From Streptomyces sp. B21-083 (GTDB lineage Bacteria > Actinomycetota > Actinomycetes > Streptomycetales > Streptomycetaceae), in contig NZ_JARUND010000002.1 in NCBI RefSeq assembly GCF_036898825.1, forward strand, positions 496,001 to 560,000: a stretch of DNA of 64,000 bases, read 5' to 3'. The notes under the pieces are model-generated. The model ran no database searches. It was not told the DNA's origin and saw only the letters and a program-made list of their open reading frames with translations. Positions 17,314 through 26,840 of this stretch are shown here, piece by piece. Made by a program: the position numbers and the translations under genes. Positions within the stretch are counted from its first letter, which is position 1, and every line of letters starts with the position of its first letter.

Positions 17314-17539
17314 GACCGAAACGCTAGGAGCAGACACGCACCGCGCGGCAGCACCACGCCCATGCCGTCACAGGTCCGTAAGACCTCGGCAGAGCCACCT
17401 CATCCGCGTTTCGCGGCCCTGCCGACCGCCGTGACTCTGCGGTCGAACTGGAAAAACAACGACACCGCCGGGGGCCCTGACGGCCTTGTCTACACCGCCC
17501 GCCTGCCGCTGTCGGGCGCCGGGCGCCCACCCAGGTCCA

Positions 17540-17746
17540 GTTGCACTGATCCTCCATGGCGGCGCCGACCACCTCGTCTTCGCAGAACACTCGAAAGCAT
17601 TCGCGGACCAGCTCACCGCCGCCGGCGTCACCCACCGGTACGTCCAGCTCCCCTTCATGGAGCACGGCTACGACGGCAGCGTCGCCAACATCGGCATGCA
17701 GACCACCCGCGCCCTGACCCTGCCCTGGCTGCGGGACCACCTCGGG
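17540..17746 (+). pseudogene. C-terminal remnant of an alpha/beta-hydrolase
   Basis: About 69 residues in frame (VALILHGGADHLV, a lid-type region, QLPFMEHGYDGS, then TRALTLPWLRDHL) match the last strand-helix part of an alpha/beta-hydrolase, including the candidate catalytic Asp and His. There is no nucleophile elbow upstream and no start. About 140 bp before it (17395-17535) there may be more decayed sequence of the same gene, but I could not recognise it. Confidence 0.6.
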
Positions 17747-17926
17747 CAAGTGCCTGCGGTCCGCGAGCCGGTAGGTGGGGCGCCCGGAGGCCGGACACCC
17801 CACCTGGTCCGCGTCCCACGCCGTACGTCCAGTGCCGAGCAGCCGAGGGGAGTCTCGCGCACCGCTGGGTGTGTCGACGGGTCGGCGTCCCGCGCATCTG
17901 CCTGGGCCACCTTGAGAAGCATCAGC

Positions 17927-19420
17927 TCAGCACACCGGTGCCGTGATCTCACGCTTGAGGATCTTGCCGCTCGGGCCCATCGGCAGGGCGTCCGCCAGCC
18001 ACACGCGGCGCGGGTACTTGTAGGCGGCCACCCGCTCGCGGACGAACTCCTGGAGTTCCTCGACCGTCGCCTCGGCTCCCTGACGGAGGACGACCGCTGC
18101 CGCCACCTCCTCACCGAGGCGCTCGTCGGGCAGGCCGACGACGGCTGCGAGGGCGACGGCGGGGTGCTCGTGCAGGACTTCCTCGATCTCGCGCGGGTAG
18201 ACGTTGTAGCCACCGCGGATGATGAGGTCCTTCTTGCGGTCGACGATGTACAGGTAGCCGTCCTCGTCCTGGCGGGCCAGATCGCCGGTGCGCAGCCAGC
18301 CGTCGGGGATGGCGGCGGCGGTCTCTTCCGGGCGGTTCCAGTAGCCCTTCATCAGGTTCGGTCCGCGAACCGCCAGTTCGCCGACCTCGCCCGGCGCCGC
18401 CTCCCGGCCGGCGTCGTCCAGCAGGCGCACCTCGACGTCGCGGACGGGGGTGCCGATGGATCCGGCCTTGCGCGGACGGCCAGGGTGGTTGAAGGAGACG
18501 ACCGGGCTGGTCTCGGACATGCCGAAGCCCTCCAGAATCATGCAGCCGAAGCGCCGTTCGAAACTGTGAAGGATCTCCACCGGCAGGGACGCGCCGCCCG
18601 AGATGCACATACGCAGGGTCGACACGTCTGCCTCGGCGGCACCCGGATGCTGAAGCAGCGCCGCGTACATGGTGGGCACGCCCTCGAAGACCGTGGCCCG
18701 GTCGCGGGCGATGGCGTCGAGCACCGTCTGCGGATCGAAGCGGGGAACGATGATGAGCGAGGCACCGCTGAACACGGCGGTGTTCATCGTGCAGGTCTGC
18801 CCGAAGATGTGGAACAACGGCAGACAGCCGACGATGACGTCCTCGCTGGTGAGCTGCTCCACGTCCACGGCGCTGACCTCGGTGTTGTGGCGCAGCCCGC
18901 CGTGAGTGAGCGCGGCGCCCTTGGGGCGGCCGGTGGTGCCGGAGGTGTAGAGCAGCACGGCGATGTCGTCACCGGCCGCGGCGGCGACCTCGTACCGCGG
19001 CTCCTGCCCGGCGAGCAGGCCGGCGAAGGCCGCGGGCTCGACCGAGCGGTGCCGCACCCCGGCGGCAGCCGCTCCCTCGGCGCCCTGGCCGGGCGCCGCG
19101 TGCCACTCGAAGAGCAGCACGGCACCGGAGTCCCGCAGGTGGTAGTCGGTCTCCCGGGACTTGAGCAGCGGATTCATCGGCACCACGATCCCGCCGGCGC
19201 GCAGGATGCCGTAGTACAGGACGACGAACTCGGGGACATTCGGCAGCATCAGTGCGACACGGTCGCCTGCGCGCAGGCCCTCGGCACGCAGCAGCGCGGC
19301 GGCCTGTGCGCTCAGCCGGTCCAGTTCGGCGTACGTGGTGGTCGCCGTGCCCAGCCGCAGCGCCGGGCTCTCGGGCTGCCGACGCGCCGTCTCCGCCAGG
19401 AATTCCGCCAGATTGGCCAT
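17927..19420 (-). CDS. AMP-dependent long-chain acyl-CoA synthetase/ligase
   Basis: 497 residues of the ANL superfamily: AMP motif YTSGTTGRPKGA (about 160-171), adenine motif GFGMSETSP, hinge-region GDLARQDEDGYLYIVDRKKD and the C-terminal catalytic Lys in PMGPSGKILKREI. It activates a carboxylic acid to acyl-AMP and then acyl-CoA in the cytoplasm. ATG 19420 has AAGGAGG seven bases upstream; the 30 codons before it in frame are not protein-like. It is divergent from a PucR regulator with a 22-bp palindrome between them, so the two are probably functionally linked. The chain length cannot be told from the sequence. Confidence 0.92.
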   Translation of the reverse strand: MANLAEFLAETARRQPESPALRLGTATTTYAELDRLSAQAAALLRAEGLRAGDRVALMLPNVPEFVVLYYGILRAGGIVVPMNPLLKSRETDYHLRDSGAVLLFEWHAAPGQGAEGAAAAGVRHRSVEPAAFAGLLAGQEPRYEVAAAAGDDIAVLLYTSGTTGRPKGAALTHGGLRHNTEVSAVDVEQLTSEDVIVGCLPLFHIFGQTCTMNTAVFSGASLIIVPRFDPQTVLDAIARDRATVFEGVPTMYAALLQHPGAAEADVSTLRMCISGGASLPVEILHSFERRFGCMILEGFGMSETSPVVSFNHPGRPRKAGSIGTPVRDVEVRLLDDAGREAAPGEVGELAVRGPNLMKGYWNRPEETAAAIPDGWLRTGDLARQDEDGYLYIVDRKKDLIIRGGYNVYPREIEEVLHEHPAVALAAVVGLPDERLGEEVAAAVVLRQGAEATVEELQEFVRERVAAYKYPRRVWLADALPMGPSGKILKREITAPVC

Positions 19421-19485
19421 GATGCCTCCTTGCACACATGCTCCGTGGCGCCGGCCGAGTTCACCTCCGACGCTCACGGAATGGT

Positions 19486-19507
19486 GACGGCCGCGATCGC
19501 GGCCGTC
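19486..19507. promoter_or_regulatory. 22-bp perfect palindrome between divergent genes
   Basis: GACGGCCGCGA followed directly by its reverse complement, in the 159-bp region between the acyl-CoA ligase and pucR-type genes. It could be an operator for the PucR protein or only a G+C-rich hairpin. Confidence 0.35.
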
Positions 19508-19579
19508 CATGGCGGCGCGGACAGCCGACGCAGGCCGGGATTGTTCCGGAGCACAAACAGGGCGTCGTACGCTGCGAGG

Positions 19580-20746
19580 ATGGATCTGTCAGGTGTGAGT
19601 GCCGCCCTGCGCGAGCGCCTTCCCGAACTCGGTGAGCGGATGGCTCAGCGCATCCGCGCGGAGGTCGAGTCCTACACGGACGACTCGCTCACGCCCTTTG
19701 TCTCGCTGCGGGATTCCTGCGAGAGCAACGCCGACCTGGTGCTCCGGCATTTCGCCTCCGGTGCGGAGCCCGACGTACGGCCCGCGCAGGAGACCGGGCG
19801 GCTGCGCGCCGAGCAGGGCGTGCCCCTGGCCGACACGCTGCACGCCTACCGGGTCGGCTTCGAGTACCTCTGGTCGCAGATGGTCGAGGAGGCTCGCAGG
19901 CATCCGGAGGTCACGGACGCGCAGCTGGTGGCAGGGTCGTCGCGGATCTGGGCGCTGTTCGGCCGCTACGCCGAGGCGGTCGCGGCCGCCTACCGGGAGG
20001 CCAGCGCGGAGTTGGCGCTGCGCCGCGAGGCCCGCCGTTCGGCGCTGGCCGAGGCGCTGTTCACGGGCGCGCTCGCGGACCCTACGACGCTGCGGGAGGC
20101 GGCCAGGCAGCTCGGCCTGCCCGAGCGGGGCCCGTACGCGGTCGTCGCCGCGTCCGTGCCGGACCCGGGCCAGGAGCCGCTGCCCGGCATCGAGGCCGTG
20201 CTGCGCCAGGTCCAGGTGCCCTCGGCTTGGCGGCTGTTGCCCGACCAGCAGATCGGGCTGGTCTCCCTCCTGCACCGGGACGCGGAGACGGTGAGCCTGC
20301 CGGCGCTGCGCCGAAGCCGCGCCCGGGTGGGGGTCAGTCCACGCTTCGACTCGCTGCGGGACACTCCACAGGCACTGCGGTTCGCCCGGCTGGCGCTCGC
20401 CGGGCTGCCGGGCGACGGACCCGGGGTGGCCCGCTTCGACGACAGCCCCCTCGCCATGCTGGTCGCCGCGGCGCCCGCTGAGGCGACCCGCCTCGTGGAG
20501 GTCGTACTCAGGCCGGTCCTGGACCTGCCGGCAGCTGAGCGGGCGCGACTGCTGGAGACCCTCGGGCACTGGTTCGCCGCGGGGGGCGTCGCCGCCGAGG
20601 CCGCCGACCTGCTCTTCGTCCACCCCAACACCGTGCGCTACCGGCTGCGCCGCGTCGAGAAGCTGACGGGCCGCTCGCTCTCCGAACCCAACACCCTGGC
20701 CGACCTGGGCGCCGCCCTGCACGCGCTGCGGCTCCTGCCACGGTGA
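19580..20746 (+). CDS. PucR/CdaR-family transcriptional regulator
   Basis: 388 residues. The N-terminal part (about 1-150) looks like the RsbT-associated/helical sensor common in Streptomyces PucR proteins, a central GGDEF-like region spans about 170-280, and the C-terminal PucR helix-turn-helix is clear (LLETLGHWFAAGG, then ADLLFVHPNTVRYRLRRVE). ATG 19580 has only GAGG touching it, so the message may be nearly leaderless. It is divergent from an acyl-CoA ligase and probably activates that gene in response to a fatty acid or its breakdown product (inference). Confidence 0.88.
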   Translation: MDLSGVSAALRERLPELGERMAQRIRAEVESYTDDSLTPFVSLRDSCESNADLVLRHFASGAEPDVRPAQETGRLRAEQGVPLADTLHAYRVGFEYLWSQMVEEARRHPEVTDAQLVAGSSRIWALFGRYAEAVAAAYREASAELALRREARRSALAEALFTGALADPTTLREAARQLGLPERGPYAVVAASVPDPGQEPLPGIEAVLRQVQVPSAWRLLPDQQIGLVSLLHRDAETVSLPALRRSRARVGVSPRFDSLRDTPQALRFARLALAGLPGDGPGVARFDDSPLAMLVAAAPAEATRLVEVVLRPVLDLPAAERARLLETLGHWFAAGGVAAEAADLLFVHPNTVRYRLRRVEKLTGRSLSEPNTLADLGAALHALRLLPR

Positions 20747-20849
20747 GCCCGCGACCGACCCCGCCGTCGAACTCCCGCACATCCCATTACGAGCGGGGCG
20801 ACTTACCGGCGGGGCGACCTCGGCCACAAGCACCCGAGCCGTCAGCCGG

Positions 20850-21845
20850 CTATGTCGTTTCGCGCTCTACGACTGCGAGGATGTCGCCCGCGCCAGGCTC
20901 ACTTGGCGCTGCCGGGGCCGCGGCGCCGGCCATCGAGAGGATCCGTGCGGTGAGATTGCCGGCTGCCACGGTGAGGGCCATCCCGATGGTGGTCAGGGAC
21001 GGTACGGCGAGCGAGCTCACCGGGAGGTCGTCGACGCCGATGAGCGCCAGGTCGTCCGGGACGGCGATGTGCTGCGTACGGCAGCTCGCCAGGACGGCGA
21101 GCGCGATCAGATCGTTGAACGCGGCGACCGCGGTGACCGGGGTGGCGCCCTGCGTCCACTCCGCGACGGCTGCCTGGGCGCTGGCCCGCGAATAGCGCAT
21201 GCTGACCACGTGCGGCGATGGCAGACCCAGGTCGCTGCAGGCCCGGGTGGCTCCCTGCAGACGGGGTAGGCAGAAGGGCCGCTCGCGGGGGTCGTCCAGC
21301 GCGGCGTAGCCGATGTGCCGGTGCCCGCGTGCCGCGAGGTGCTCGATCTGCATGCGTCCGACAGCTTCCTGGCTCAGTCCGGTCAGGCTGGTGTCGTCCG
21401 GGGCGAACACGCCATTGAGCAACGGGATTTCAGCTCGAAGCAGTGACCGCGCATCGGCGGGCGGCAGGCCACCGAACGCGACGACCACCGCCGGCTGGAC
21501 GTGCTGCCACAGCTCGGCCAGCGGCGTGGTCGTACCGGCGTGGTGCAGATATACGCAGGTGTAACCGGCCTCGCTCAGTGAGCGGCCGAGAGCCAGTTTG
21601 AACCGCTCCATGGCCTCGGCGACGGGAAGGTCAGGAACCACGCAGAGCACGACGTTGCTACGGCCCTTGCGCAGCGCACGGCCGGCTCCCGACGGTACGT
21701 AGCCGAGACGCTCCGCCGTCTCCAGCACCCGGCGGCGGGTCTCCGCGGAGAGACCGTGCTCGTCCCTCCCGTTGAGCACGAAGCTCACGGTGGTCTGTGA
21801 GACCCCGGCCTCTCGCGCCACGTCCTTGCTGGTGATCCTCGGCAA
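20850..21845 (-). CDS. LacI-family transcriptional regulator of the Opp-type importer and hydrolase cluster
   Basis: 331 residues with a textbook LacI N-terminus (ITSKDVAREAGVSQTTVSFVL, then RALRKGRSNVV) and a sugar-sensor-type ligand domain (about 60-320). The start is TTG 21845, supported by GGGAGGGG five bases upstream. A 24-bp perfect palindrome centred 69 bp upstream of the start is its likely operator, between this gene and the divergent importer operon. LacI regulators usually bind sugars, so the importer, though of peptide type, may carry an oligosaccharide or glycoside; this is an inference. Confidence 0.9.
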   Translation of the reverse strand: MPRITSKDVAREAGVSQTTVSFVLNGRDEHGLSAETRRRVLETAERLGYVPSGAGRALRKGRSNVVLCVVPDLPVAEAMERFKLALGRSLSEAGYTCVYLHHAGTTTPLAELWQHVQPAVVVAFGGLPPADARSLLRAEIPLLNGVFAPDDTSLTGLSQEAVGRMQIEHLAARGHRHIGYAALDDPRERPFCLPRLQGATRACSDLGLPSPHVVSMRYSRASAQAAVAEWTQGATPVTAVAAFNDLIALAVLASCRTQHIAVPDDLALIGVDDLPVSSLAVPSLTTIGMALTVAAGNLTARILSMAGAAAPAAPSEPGAGDILAVVERETT

Positions 21846-21901
21846 TGCCCCTCCCGAACTCTTGCCACACCTTCCGACAAAGGCTACGGTACGGCGATCA
21901 G

Positions 21902-21925
21902 CGATCTAATACGTATTAGATCGCC
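21902..21925. promoter_or_regulatory. 24-bp perfect palindrome, likely LacI operator
   Basis: The half-site GCGATCTAATAC is followed at once by its reverse complement, with a central CG and an A+T-rich core that stands out from the surrounding G+C. It lies in the 481-bp region (21846-22326) between the LacI gene and the divergent importer operon. The rest of that region holds three short chained frames at 22051-22270 and nothing else recognisable. Confidence 0.75.
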
Positions 21926-22050
21926 GCTTCGGTAGCCGCAATGGCCTGTAGGGGGACGCCCCGCACCTGTTTTGCCCGAGCCGCCCACCCCAGCCGATCA
22001 CCGCGTTCGTGCGCGCCGACGGGGTGGATCCACACGAAGAGAGATCTGTC

Positions 22051-22125
22051 ATGGACGACACGATCCCGTCACCACCGACACGACACCCCGCCGCTTCGCC
22101 TCCCCCGTCGAACCGGATCTCGTGA
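22051..22125 (+). other. Possible leader ORF (24 codons) with two chained short frames after it
   Basis: ATG 22051 has GAGAGA upstream and gives a 24-residue Pro/Ser-rich peptide ending in a TGA that overlaps a GTG. A second frame (25 codons) follows, then an ATG right after its TGA opens a third ending near 22270. None resembles a known peptide. They may be the decayed front of a gene or a translated leader; I place little weight on them. Confidence 0.2.
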
Positions 22126-22326
22126 CCACGACACCTCCGCGCCACGCCACTGCGGCACTCCCGAGCCTGCCCGCTCGCGCCACGAACCCGTTCTGATGCG
22201 GCTGTCGGGCACTCGCCGCGACCAGGTCGAGCAGACCTGCCGACGCCTGCCGCAGTTCCCGCACAAGTGACCGACGCAGGTCAACACGCGACTCGTGGCC
22301 CAGTTGAGACTTCCAGGAGAACACGC

Positions 22327-23865
22327 ATGAACCGCAAACCCTTGATCGCACTGCTCGCCGCATCGGCGCTGGCACTCGGCACAACAGCATGCGGCGCCGG
22401 CAGTCAGCAGGGGGACGGACCGGCGCGCACCAGCGCGAATGAGCTGCGCATCGGCCTCTCGGCCGGGCCGGCCACGCTCGACCCGGCCAAGGACGGCGCC
22501 GGATTGCAGAACGTGATGCGTTCGCTGACCAATGAGTCCCTGTTCCACATGAACGCCGACTACACCGCCAGCCCCGGTCTGGTGAGCGACTACGAGTACG
22601 TCGGAAAGGGGAACAAGGTCTTCGAGTTCACCCTCAAGAAGGGGATCCGCTTCACCGACGGCAGTCCGCTGAACGCGGCGGCGGTCAAGACCTGGCTGGA
22701 CTATTTCGCGAAGCAGCCCGGGCCGTTCGCCTCCTCACTCTCGATCGGCTCCGTCGAGACCAAGGGCGAGTACACGGTCCGGCTCAATCTCGCCTCGCCG
22801 TGCCCGATCGTGCCCTTGATCCTGTCCCAGTACGCGAACCGGGGCGCCATCTCGAGCCCCAAGTCCGTCGCCGACCCCGGCAGCCTGGCGAAGGGCACGT
22901 ACGGCGTCGGCCCCTATGTCCTTGATGCCGCCGACTCGGTGGTCGGCGACCACTACACCCTCGTGCCCAGCAAGTACTACCACGATCCGTCGAAGGTCCG
23001 TTTCAAGAAGGTGACCGTCCGGATCATCTCCAACCCGTCCTCGATGCTGCGCGCGTTCCAGTCCGGGCAGATCGACTTCGGCAACCTGGACCCGTCCACC
23101 GCGCCCGCGGCGAAGAAGGCGGGCGTGAAGGTGATGCACTGGCGCAGCGGCACCGTGTTGGTGACGCTCCTCGACCGCAACGGGACAGCCACCAAGCCGC
23201 TCGCCGACGTCCGGGTCCGGCAGGCGCTGAACTACGCCGTCGACCGTGAGCCGATCACCAAGGCGCTGGTCGGCGAGTACGGCCGGCCCACATCCCAGTA
23301 CCAGACCGAGTTCACCGACCCGGCCCTGGAAGATCGCTACCCCTACGACCCGAAGAAGGCGAAGGCGCTGCTCGCCCAGGCCGGCTACCCGGACGGGTTC
23401 AGCATGGACGTCCTCGACCCGGGGGCCATGGTCGGCAATTGGGGCGACCTGACGATGCAGTCGGTCGCGCAGGACTGGGAAAAGATCGGCGTCCACGTCA
23501 AGGTCGCCCAGGCAACCACCGACTTCGTCCAGCAGGCGCTCTCGAAGAAGTTCGCCGCGGTCGAGTGGACTCCGGACATCTCCCCGACATCGCTCACGTA
23601 CTCGCTCCTGTATGCCCCCAAGGCATCGATAAACCCCTTCGGTGCTTCGGACGCCAAGATCGACGCGCTCTACCGCCAGGGTCAGACAGCGCAGGGCGAT
23701 GAGACAGCGAAGACGTTCAGAAAGCTCAACAGCATGGTCACCGAGCAGGCCCCCAATGTGCCGATCTACGAGTACAACATCCCGTGGGGCATGAATGAGC
23801 ACCTCACCGGAGTCGAGAAGGGCTCCTGGATGGTCTTCGGCGCCGACCTCGGCTGGAAGGGCTGA
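22327..23865 (+). CDS. Opp/Dpp-type ABC transporter substrate-binding lipoprotein (SBP family 5)
   Basis: 512 residues. The signal ends in a lipobox (LGTTACGAG, about residue 22). The mature part is a family 5 binding protein: LRIGLSAGPATLDPAKDG, FTLKKGIRFTDGSPLNA, and VRQALNYAVDREPITKAL are all characteristic. ATG 22327 follows CAGGAG; the 20 codons before it in frame are ignored. Such proteins capture oligopeptides, nickel, or in many bacteria oligosaccharides. It begins an operon with two permease domains and two ATPases, and the LacI gene upstream hints at a sugar-containing ligand. Confidence 0.92.
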   Translation: MNRKPLIALLAASALALGTTACGAGSQQGDGPARTSANELRIGLSAGPATLDPAKDGAGLQNVMRSLTNESLFHMNADYTASPGLVSDYEYVGKGNKVFEFTLKKGIRFTDGSPLNAAAVKTWLDYFAKQPGPFASSLSIGSVETKGEYTVRLNLASPCPIVPLILSQYANRGAISSPKSVADPGSLAKGTYGVGPYVLDAADSVVGDHYTLVPSKYYHDPSKVRFKKVTVRIISNPSSMLRAFQSGQIDFGNLDPSTAPAAKKAGVKVMHWRSGTVLVTLLDRNGTATKPLADVRVRQALNYAVDREPITKALVGEYGRPTSQYQTEFTDPALEDRYPYDPKKAKALLAQAGYPDGFSMDVLDPGAMVGNWGDLTMQSVAQDWEKIGVHVKVAQATTDFVQQALSKKFAAVEWTPDISPTSLTYSLLYAPKASINPFGASDAKIDALYRQGQTAQGDETAKTFRKLNSMVTEQAPNVPIYEYNIPWGMNEHLTGVEKGSWMVFGADLGWKG

Positions 23866-23867
23866 CG

Positions 23868-24902
23868 ATGGCCAACTCGTCGGTTGACGCGATGGGAGCG
23901 CCGCTCACGCGCTCCCGTCGCGGGCGCGCCATCCGCAGACGCGGCACCGGAGGCGGCAGGCTGACCTCGCTGCTGGGCCACCGGATGTTGACGGCAGTCC
24001 CCCTGCTGCTGGTCGTGTCGAGCTTCAACTTCCTGTTGCTGTCGCTCACCCCGGGAGACGCCGCCCGCCAGATCCTCGGAGCCAGAGGCACACCGGACCA
24101 GTACGAAGCGCTGCGCCGGCAACTCGGGCTCGACCTCCCGGTCCACGAGCAGTACTGGCACTGGCTGAGCCATGCGGTCTCGGGTGACTTCGGTGATTCG
24201 ATCACCAACGGCAGCCCGGTCCTGGAATCGATCGTGAGTCGAGTGCCTGTCACCATGTCACTCATCGGCTGCTCTCTGCTCGTGAGCGTGGTGGCCGGCG
24301 TCAGCCTCGGCGTGTTCAGTGCCGTCCGTGGTGGAGTGATCGGCAGGGCGGTCGACGCGCTCGCTCTCCTCAGCTGGGCACTGCCCGTCTTCTGGGTCGG
24401 CTCCGTGCTGGTCGTCGTCTTCGCCGTCAAACTCGAGTGGTTCCCGGCGCTCGGGTACGTGCCGTTCACCGAATCACCCCAGGACTGGGCCCGATCGCTG
24501 GTGCTGCCGGTGACCGCGCTCTCCCTCGGCTCCGTCGCCGCCGTGCTGAAGCAGACCCGGGAATCCGTTCTCGACGTGCTCGGAAGCGAGTACATCAGGA
24601 TGGCCGCCGCCAACGGGGTGTCCCGATCGTCACTGATCTATCGGCATGCCCTCAAGAACGCCGCCATCCCGGTCGTCACCGTCCTGGGTATCCAGACCGT
24701 CGGCCTGCTGGGCGGCACGGTTCTCATCGAGAACGTCTTCTCCGTGCCGGGCCTTGGTTCGCTCGTCGTCGGTTCGGCCCTGGCCCACGACATCCCGACG
24801 GTCCAGGCGGTCGCGGTGTTCTTCACCGTGATGGTCATCGTCGTCAACCTGGCGGTCGATGTCGCCTATGGGCTGCTCAACCCGAGAGTGAGCGCAGCAT
24901 GA
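23868..24902 (+). CDS. Opp/Dpp-type ABC permease, DppB-like
   Basis: 344 residues with a basic N-terminal tail of about 35 residues and six membrane spans. DppB hallmarks are LSLTPGDAARQILG, LRRQLGLDLPVHEQY (about 83-97) and the EAA-type loop EYIRMAAANGVSRSSLIYRH (about 244-263). ATG 23868 is two bases after the binding-protein stop, and the gene overlaps the next by ATGA. It forms half of the membrane channel. Confidence 0.92.
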   Translation: MANSSVDAMGAPLTRSRRGRAIRRRGTGGGRLTSLLGHRMLTAVPLLLVVSSFNFLLLSLTPGDAARQILGARGTPDQYEALRRQLGLDLPVHEQYWHWLSHAVSGDFGDSITNGSPVLESIVSRVPVTMSLIGCSLLVSVVAGVSLGVFSAVRGGVIGRAVDALALLSWALPVFWVGSVLVVVFAVKLEWFPALGYVPFTESPQDWARSLVLPVTALSLGSVAAVLKQTRESVLDVLGSEYIRMAAANGVSRSSLIYRHALKNAAIPVVTVLGIQTVGLLGGTVLIENVFSVPGLGSLVVGSALAHDIPTVQAVAVFFTVMVIVVNLAVDVAYGLLNPRVSAA

Positions 24903-26839
24903 CCGTGACTGTGACTGTGGCCGATGCCGAACCCTCGGCATCATCCCCGGTGACCCCCCGCTTCGCGCGCCGTCTGCTGCGCCGGCCGCTGGCCGTCGTA
25001 TGCCTGGCGTACCTGGCGATCCTCGTCGTCATCGCCATCGGTGCCCCGATGCTGTTGCCGCATGTCGGGACCGAAAGGGCCGGCGATCTCGGAACCGCCC
25101 TGCACGGCCCGAATTCCGCTCACCCCCTTGGCGTCGACAGCCTGGGCCGCGACGTTCTCCAGCGCCTGCTGGTGGGCACCCGGGTCACGTTGGTCGGCGT
25201 CGTCGAGGCGATGGCCGTCGTCCTGGTGCTGGGCATCCCCATCGGTCTCGTGGCCGGCTACGTCGGCGGCAGGACCGACCGGGCGATCATCTGGCTGGCG
25301 GATCTCGTGTTGTCGCTGCCGGCGATCATCCTGGTCATCGTCGTGCTCTCGGTCTTCCCACAGAGCGTGCCGGCCGCGATGGCGACTCTCGGTGTCCTGG
25401 CCGCCCCAGGTCTCGTGCGCGTCGTGCGAGCCGCGACACTGCCGGTACGCGAACAGCTCTACGTCGCCGCCGCTCGGGTGTCCGGCATGTCGCGGACCTA
25501 CATCGTCACCCGGCACGTGCTGCCGCGGGTCATGGGACCCATCATCGTGCAGGCGTCCCTGCTGGCGGCAACTGCCTTGCTGGTGCAGACCGGGCTGGCC
25601 TTCCTCGCCCTCATTGCCGCGCCTCCGGAGCCCAGCTGGGGAGGCATGGTCGCCGACGGGGTCGCCGCCCTCTTCCAGCAGCCCTGGTTGATCTGGCCGC
25701 CCGGCCTGGCGATCGCGCTGACGATTCTGGCGTTCGGACTTCTGGGCGACGCGGTCAGAGACGCGAGCACCGAGGGCTGGTCTCCCAAGTCCGCCCTCCC
25801 ACTTGACGGCAAGCGCCGAAGCGCGCCCGCGCGAGCTGCCTCTCTCGTTCCCGCGAGCACGACCGACAGCCTGCTCTCGGTCCGCGACCTCACGGTGTCC
25901 TACGCCACGCCCACCGGCCCCATCCTTGCGGTCGACAGTGTGTCCTTCGACATCGCCCGTGGAGAGACCGTCGGAGTCGTCGGAGAGTCCGGTTGCGGGA
26001 AGACCACGACAGCCCTCGCCATCATCGCGCTGCTCGGCGGCGGCGGACGGATCGACTCCGGACACGTCCTTTTCGACGGCAGGGACCTTGCGGCCCTCTC
26101 GGAGTCCGAACTCCAGGCTGTCCGAGGCACCGAGATCGGCTACGTCTCCCAGGAACCGATGGTCGCGCTCGATCCCGCCTTCCGGATCGGCTGGCAGCTC
26201 GCCGAAGCCGTCCGGACCAACACCGGAATGAGCCGCGCCAAGTCCAGGAGACGCGCCGTCGAACTGTTGGAACAGGTGCAGCTCCCCGAGCCTCATCTCG
26301 TGGCTCGCCGCTACCCGCACGAGCTGTCGGGCGGCATGGCCCAGCGAGTCGTCGTCGCGCGTGCCCTTGCCGGCGAACCGAAGCTCCTGATCGCCGACGA
26401 GCCGACCACCGCCCTCGACGTCACCATCCAGGTGGAGATCCTCGATCTGCTGCGCGCGCTTCAGCGCGACCGGGGCATGGCGATCATGTTGGTCACCCAC
26501 GACCTGGGCGTGGTCGCCGACATGTGCGACCGCGTCGTGGTGATGTACGCCGGCCAGATCGCCGAACGGGCCGGCGTGGAGGCGCTGTTCGGTAACCCAC
26601 ACCACCCCTACACCCGAGCACTGCTCGCCTCGAATCCGCACAACCAGCACGGCTCGGCGGTGCTGCCCACCATCCCGGGTGCGGTCCCCATGCCGGGCTC
26701 GTGGCCGCAGGGCTGTCACTTCCGGCCGAGATGCGCGCGCGCCACCGAGCAGTGCGGCAGCGGCGGGATCCCCCTCCTCGAGATCGGCGCCTCCCATGAG
26801 GCCCGCTGCCTCTACGCCCACCAGATCGAAGGTGCGTGA
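24899..26839 (+). CDS. Fused Opp/Dpp permease (DppC-like) and ATPase (DppD-like)
   Basis: 646 residues in one uninterrupted frame. Residues about 1-285 are a DppC-like permease ([16 protein letters not shown] and [18 protein letters not shown] loop). A 40-residue linker rich in A, S and P leads to an ATP-binding domain from about 320: Walker [11 protein letters not shown]-loop YVSQEP, signature LSGGMAQR, Walker B LLIADEP, H-loop VTHD. The C-terminal OppD/DppD extension with Cys residues ([15 protein letters not shown]) is present. The genes are normally separate; fused forms are known in actinobacteria but less common. ATG 24899 overlaps the preceding stop. Confidence 0.92.
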   Translation: MTVTVTVADAEPSASSPVTPRFARRLLRRPLAVVCLAYLAILVVIAIGAPMLLPHVGTERAGDLGTALHGPNSAHPLGVDSLGRDVLQRLLVGTRVTLVGVVEAMAVVLVLGIPIGLVAGYVGGRTDRAIIWLADLVLSLPAIILVIVVLSVFPQSVPAAMATLGVLAAPGLVRVVRAATLPVREQLYVAAARVSGMSRTYIVTRHVLPRVMGPIIVQASLLAATALLVQTGLAFLALIAAPPEPSWGGMVADGVAALFQQPWLIWPPGLAIALTILAFGLLGDAVRDASTEGWSPKSALPLDGKRRSAPARAASLVPASTTDSLLSVRDLTVSYATPTGPILAVDSVSFDIARGETVGVVGESGCGKTTTALAIIALLGGGGRIDSGHVLFDGRDLAALSESELQAVRGTEIGYVSQEPMVALDPAFRIGWQLAEAVRTNTGMSRAKSRRRAVELLEQVQLPEPHLVARRYPHELSGGMAQRVVVARALAGEPKLLIADEPTTALDVTIQVEILDLLRALQRDRGMAIMLVTHDLGVVADMCDRVVVMYAGQIAERAGVEALFGNPHHPYTRALLASNPHNQHGSAVLPTIPGAVPMPGSWPQGCHFRPRCARATEQCGSGGIPLLEIGASHEARCLYAHQIEGA

Positions 26840-26840
26840 C

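Noticed and set aside
17760..19560. Plus-strand continuation of the hydrolase-remnant frame into pucR
   Set aside because: The frame happens to stay open across the antisense of the acyl-CoA ligase; protein-like sequence is present only in 17540-17746 and from 19580.
22735..23802. Minus-strand frame of 355 codons opposite the Opp binding protein
   Set aside because: Antisense shadow; the plus-strand protein has clear family motifs.
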